Assembly (NCBI RefSeq): GCF_902459665.1
Contig: NZ_CABPSL010000002.1
Location: 349,072 to 413,071, forward strand
Direction: 5' to 3'
Length of the DNA stretch: 64,000 bases
From: Pandoraea cepalis
GTDB lineage: Bacteria; Pseudomonadota; Gammaproteobacteria; Burkholderiales; Burkholderiaceae
Below are positions 61,100 to 64,000 of this stretch, one piece after another (position 1 is the stretch's first letter; each line of letters begins with the position of its first letter). Position numbers and translations under genes: made by a program. A model generated the notes under the pieces. It did no database searches. It saw nothing but the letters and a program-made list of their open reading frames with translations, and had not been told where the DNA came from.

Positions 61100-61828
61100 T
61101 CACCAGCGGATCGTGGCGCCCGCCTGCACGGAGTGGGCGAGCGACGCCGGGTTCAGGCCGCGCTTGTAGCCGACGTCCAGATCGAGGTCCTTCGTCGGGC
61201 TGTAGATCGCACCGACCAGTGCGTAAGCGGGCTTTGTCCGGGTCGTGGCGTCCGGATTGGTCGCGAGACCGATGTCGGCAACCAGGCGCACAGTGTCCGT
61301 CGCGCTGAAAAGCACGGCCGTGGACGCGTTCCACAGGCTCTGTCGGTTGCCGGTGCCGTTGTTGTTCCACGTATAGCCGGCGTTGGCGAGGAATGTCCAG
61401 CGATCGAGGTTGTATTGCATCAACAGATTCGCGCCGGTGGTCGCGCGCCCGTTGCCGAGGCCGCGATCCTGGCTGGCCGTCGGCAGCGAGACGAACGGCT
61501 TGAGGCCGAGGCTCCACTGATCGGTTTCGAGAAAGCGCCATTTGGCTTGCAACTGGAGGTCGGTGACGCCGCTGGTCCAGCCAGCGCCATCGGGTCGCGT
61601 GCGCTGGTAGGGCGCCTGGATGGCGACGTCGAGGTTGGGCATCACACCGTACGTCAGCGTGTTGTTCCATTGTTGCTGGCGGGCGCTCGGCATGGTTATC
61701 CACTCGCTGTTCAGCTCGAGTTGCCAGTTGCCGGTGTCCTGTGTGCCGGTGTCGTCCGTTACAAGCGGGTTGGTGGCGTGAGCGGCAAGCGGCGCGAGCG
61801 CTGCCGCGAGCATCAGAAACTTCTTCAT
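61100..61828 (-). CDS. Outer-membrane MetA-pathway-like protein
   Basis: 242 residues from ATG 61828. A Sec signal peptide (MKKFLMLAAALAPLAAHA) and a beta-rich chain with alternating hydrophobic residues end in an aromatic-type C-terminus (GATIRW), as outer-membrane barrels do. It resembles the phenol MetA-deg/transporter family, often found near aromatic catabolism genes. Function unproven. Its start region has a TTGATT-like stretch but no clear promoter. Confidence 0.75.
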   Translation of the reverse strand: MKKFLMLAAALAPLAAHATNPLVTDDTGTQDTGNWQLELNSEWITMPSARQQQWNNTLTYGVMPNLDVAIQAPYQRTRPDGAGWTSGVTDLQLQAKWRFLETDQWSLGLKPFVSLPTASQDRGLGNGRATTGANLLMQYNLDRWTFLANAGYTWNNNGTGNRQSLWNASTAVLFSATDTVRLVADIGLATNPDATTRTKPAYALVGAIYSPTKDLDLDVGYKRGLNPASLAHSVQAGATIRW

Positions 61829-61991
61829 TGAAAACTCCTGCGGGGCGATTGGTGTGTCCCGGTGCGAAAGACTGGAAATCCGTCGCGCGGATCGTACGGG
61901 GGGCATGTGACACGGTCAACCGAAACCCGCCGAATGTGCGGTATTCGAGATTCGTGTCTTGGGAGGTTGCTCGTTGACGGGGCTTCGTGGT

Positions 61992-62040
61992 GGGAGGTAG
62001 GGAGGTAGGGAGGTAGCGACGTAGGGAGATAGGGGATAGA
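61992..62040 (+). repeat. G-rich 8-bp tandem repeat (GGGAGGTA)
   Basis: Three perfect GGGAGGTA units at 61992-62015, then degenerate copies (GCGACGTA, GGGAGATA) to about 62040. It has enough GGG runs for an intramolecular quadruplex. The rest of the 359-bp gap 61829-62187 shows only a G-rich, purine-biased stretch without a gene. Confidence 0.7.
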
Positions 62041-62187
62041 GGCGTGGAGACGTTGAGAGGCGCAGAGGTGGATATGTGAGGGGGAAGAGGGGCACGAAAG
62101 GGACGCCGAGGCTGCCTACGTCGTGTATCGAGTGGTAGACTTCGGGCCCATTTTTAGCGGGGCCGGGCGCACCGCCGCCGACTCACC

Positions 62188-62646
62188 ATGCAAGCCAGAA
62201 GTCATCTCATTTTCGGTATCGGCGCAACTTGGCTGATGCATCGCACCGGGTGGGCCGCCAGCGTCCACGCCTGGCCCTTGACGCTCGTTGGCGCATTGCT
62301 GCCCGACATCGATCACCCGAAGAGCATGCTGGGACGCCGAGTCGCACCGGTGTCGCTCTTGGTCTCCGGTCTCTTCGGCCATCGTGGCATGACGCATTCG
62401 CTGCTGCTGCCGATCCTGGCGGTCGTGGGCTGCCTGTATGGCTGGGGCCATGTGCCGGTGTGGATGCTTGCGTTGGCGGCCGGGTATTTGTCACATCTGC
62501 TGGCCGATTGGCTCACGCCGTCCGGCGTGCCGCTGTGCTGGCCGTTGCGAACGCGCTTCCGTTCACCGCTTTACGTGACGACCGGGTCGGCGGCAGAGTG
62601 GTGCGTGGCCGCGGCACTCGCGTTCGTCATGTGGCGATGGTGGTGA
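62188..62646 (+). CDS. YdjM-like membrane metal-dependent hydrolase (DUF457)
   Basis: 152 residues. MQARSHLIFGIGATWLM, LLPDIDHPKSMLGRR, FGHRGMTHSLLLPIL and GYLSHLLADWLTPSGVPLCWP are the YdjM/DUF457 motifs, with His/Asp metal ligands among several helices. Related genes are SOS-induced in E. coli; no LexA box is obvious here. Confidence 0.88.
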   Translation: MQARSHLIFGIGATWLMHRTGWAASVHAWPLTLVGALLPDIDHPKSMLGRRVAPVSLLVSGLFGHRGMTHSLLLPILAVVGCLYGWGHVPVWMLALAAGYLSHLLADWLTPSGVPLCWPLRTRFRSPLYVTTGSAAEWCVAAALAFVMWRWW

Positions 62647-62761
62647 GTGCGGGCGGACGTGCCGGCGGAAGCAGCGGAACCAGCGGAATCAGTGGTAGCG
62701 GCGTCGGCTGACACGGCCAACTCGGCTGACAGGCCCGCGAGTCGGCCCGCGCGGATGTCGG

Positions 62762-63772
62762 TCAGCGCCAGGACAACGGCGGCTCGTCCATGAGGGCAAC
62801 CTGTTCGCGAAGCTCCAGGATGCGGTCCTGCCAGTAGCGCTGCGTGTTGAACCACGGAAAGGCGGCGGGGAACGCCGGATCGTCCCAGCGCCGGGCCAGC
62901 CAGGCGCTATAGTGCAGCAGGCGCAGCGTTCGCAAGGCTTCTGTGAGATGCAGCTCGCGCGGGTTGAAGTCGGCAAAGTCCTCGTAGCCGGAGAGGACTT
63001 CATCGAGCTGGACCGTCATCTCTTCGCGCGTGCCCGAAAGCAGCATCCACAGATCCTGCATCGCCGGCGCCATGCACGTATCGTCGAAATCGACGAAGTG
63101 CGGGCCGGCATCGGTCCACAAGACGTTGCCGCCGTGGCAGTCGCCGTGTACGCGCAGCAGTTTCACGTCTCCAGCCCGCTCGTAAGCGCGCGCGACACCG
63201 GCGAGCGCCAGGTCGACAATGCTGCGCCAGGCGTCGCGCAGGTCGTTCGGAATGAAGTCGCTCGCCCACAGGTAGTCGACCGGGGTGCGTCCGTACGTGT
63301 CGATGTCCAGGGTGATGCGGTGGCGGAACGGCTGGATGGCGCCAACTGCGTGGATACGACCGAGAAAGCGACCGAGCCAATTGAGCGTGTCGGGATCCTG
63401 CAGTTCGGGGGCTCGGCCGCCGCGTCGAGGGAAGAGGGCGAAGCGGAAACCGTTGAAATGGTGCAGGGTCGTGCCTTGCGTCTTGAGCGGGGCAACGACC
63501 GGAATCTCCTGATGGGCGAGCGCTTGTGTGAAGGCGTGCTCCTCCAGGATGGCGTCGTCGGTCCAGCGCTGGGGGCGATAGAACTTCGCGATGAGCGGAG
63601 GGCCGTCTTCCATCCCTACCTGATAGACGCGGTTCTCATAACTGTTGAGGGCGAGCAGGCGCCCGTCGCTGAAATAGCCAAGCTGCTCGACGGCGGCAAT
63701 GACGGTGTCGGGCAGGAGGGTGGAGAAAGGATGCGCGGGCGCGGAGGCGTCCTGTGAAAGATCAGTGTTCAT
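62762..63772 (-). CDS. srkA: SrkA/RdoA-like protein kinase
   Basis: 336 residues from ATG 63772 (MNTDLSQDASAPAHP); an upstream in-frame ATG at 63892 is unlikely. APH-like kinase: RVYQVGMEDGPPLIAKFYRPQRW holds the ATP lysine, VHGDCHGGNVLW is the catalytic loop and HFVDFDDTCMAP the Mg motif. SrkA (YihE) protects against stress-induced death in E. coli. Convergent with the DUF457 gene. Confidence 0.9.
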   Translation of the reverse strand: MNTDLSQDASAPAHPFSTLLPDTVIAAVEQLGYFSDGRLLALNSYENRVYQVGMEDGPPLIAKFYRPQRWTDDAILEEHAFTQALAHQEIPVVAPLKTQGTTLHHFNGFRFALFPRRGGRAPELQDPDTLNWLGRFLGRIHAVGAIQPFRHRITLDIDTYGRTPVDYLWASDFIPNDLRDAWRSIVDLALAGVARAYERAGDVKLLRVHGDCHGGNVLWTDAGPHFVDFDDTCMAPAMQDLWMLLSGTREEMTVQLDEVLSGYEDFADFNPRELHLTEALRTLRLLHYSAWLARRWDDPAFPAAFPWFNTQRYWQDRILELREQVALMDEPPLSWR

Positions 63773-63910
63773 GGGCGCTATTGTGCCAAAGGCGGTGCGA
63801 CGGGCGCCGGTACTCTTCTCTATAGCGTCTGGATACAGATAGGACGCGGTGGGACAGGGACGCGAAAACGCAGAAAATTGCCTCGCGTTCAAAAAAGTTT
63901 CACAAAGGGC

Positions 63911-63939
63911 TTGCGCGGTTGGTCGAACCTGTCTAATAT
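63911..63939 (+). promoter_or_regulatory. Strong sigma-70 promoter, probably of an rRNA or tRNA gene beyond the edge
   Basis: TTGCGC (63911-63916), a 17-bp spacer and TATTAT-like TAATAT (63934-63939), with A-rich AAAAAAGTTTCACAAAGGGC upstream like an UP element. Nothing coding follows before 64000. Confidence 0.6.
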
Positions 63940-64000
63940 TCCGTCTCTCGCAACGACGGCGACGCAGCGAAAGCGGCGAAGCGGTGGGGGCGACGGGCTG

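Noticed and set aside
61992..62040. CRISPR array
   Set aside because: Units are 8 bp without spacers; a simple tandem repeat.
62667..62693. Three 9-bp GGAANCAGY units after the DUF457 gene
   Set aside because: Very short, degenerate, and not linked to any function; likely slippage.

Overview
This 64 kb window is GC-rich (low-to-mid 60s percent by eye) and densely coded, with short intergenic gaps and many ATGA/GTGA stop-start overlaps. The gene set (TRAP transporter with PPC/DUF296 proteins, catABCD-benABCD, badHI-aliAB, nirBD-nasA with NasT/NasS, DUF4148, LuxR solo, FUSC/AaeB efflux) fits a Burkholderiaceae betaproteobacterium, most likely Pandoraea or a close relative. That genus call is inference from gene content only. 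No rRNA, plasmid, phage or IS genes were seen.

Layout. 1-6.4 kb: a catabolic cluster of unknown substrate. A TRAP transporter (dctP and a fused dctQM cut by the left edge) is divergent from a thiolase, an acyl-CoA ligase and two PPC/DUF296 proteins. Divergent sigma-54 promoters flank three copies of a 16-bp palindrome. 6.4-9.7 kb: housekeeping genes (alaC-like and rocD-like aminotransferases, an SMR pump, tRNA-Arg). 9.8-12.6 kb: a lower-GC module (LysR, DHA2-type MFS, YciI-like protein). 12.8-18.1 kb: an uncharacterised catabolic cluster (membrane fatty-acid-hydroxylase-like enzyme, MFS, Fe-alcohol dehydrogenase, alpha/beta hydrolase) with a divergent GntR regulator.

18.2-26.7 kb: benzoate to 3-oxoadipate through catechol (benABCD, catA, catB, catD, catC, catR), with CatM/BenM-type ATAC-N7-GTAT operators at both catA and catB. 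26.8-36.3 kb: a YaiI protein, a complete RND tripartite pump between LysR genes, and a LuxR solo with the usual AHL-pocket residues. 37.0-42.2 kb: an AaeXAB-like aromatic-acid efflux operon with its own outer-membrane factor and MarR regulator. 42.4-48.8 kb: a badR-badHI-aliBA-type cyclohexanecarboxylate/2-ketocyclohexanecarboxyl-CoA cluster with a perfect 20-bp operator.

48.9-57.7 kb: assimilatory nitrate/nitrite reduction (nirB, nirD, nasA, cobA, nasT, nasS). Its leader holds an NtrC site, a sigma-54 promoter, an ANTAR-type hexaloop hairpin and a strong intrinsic terminator just before nirB, all in series. 57.7-64 kb: YjdM, a conserved hypothetical, a MarR-GNAT fusion with two palindromes, a methyltransferase, initiator tRNA-fMet with promoter and terminator, an outer-membrane MetA-type protein, a YdjM-like protein, an SrkA-like kinase, and a strong promoter aimed at a gene beyond the right edge.

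The window reads as an aromatic/alicyclic acid catabolism region in which import, CoA activation, ring processing and efflux of toxic acids each carry their own local regulator. The best candidates for undescribed biology are the sigma-54-controlled TRAP/thiolase/ligase/paired-PPC cluster and the 12.8-18.1 kb GntR cluster.
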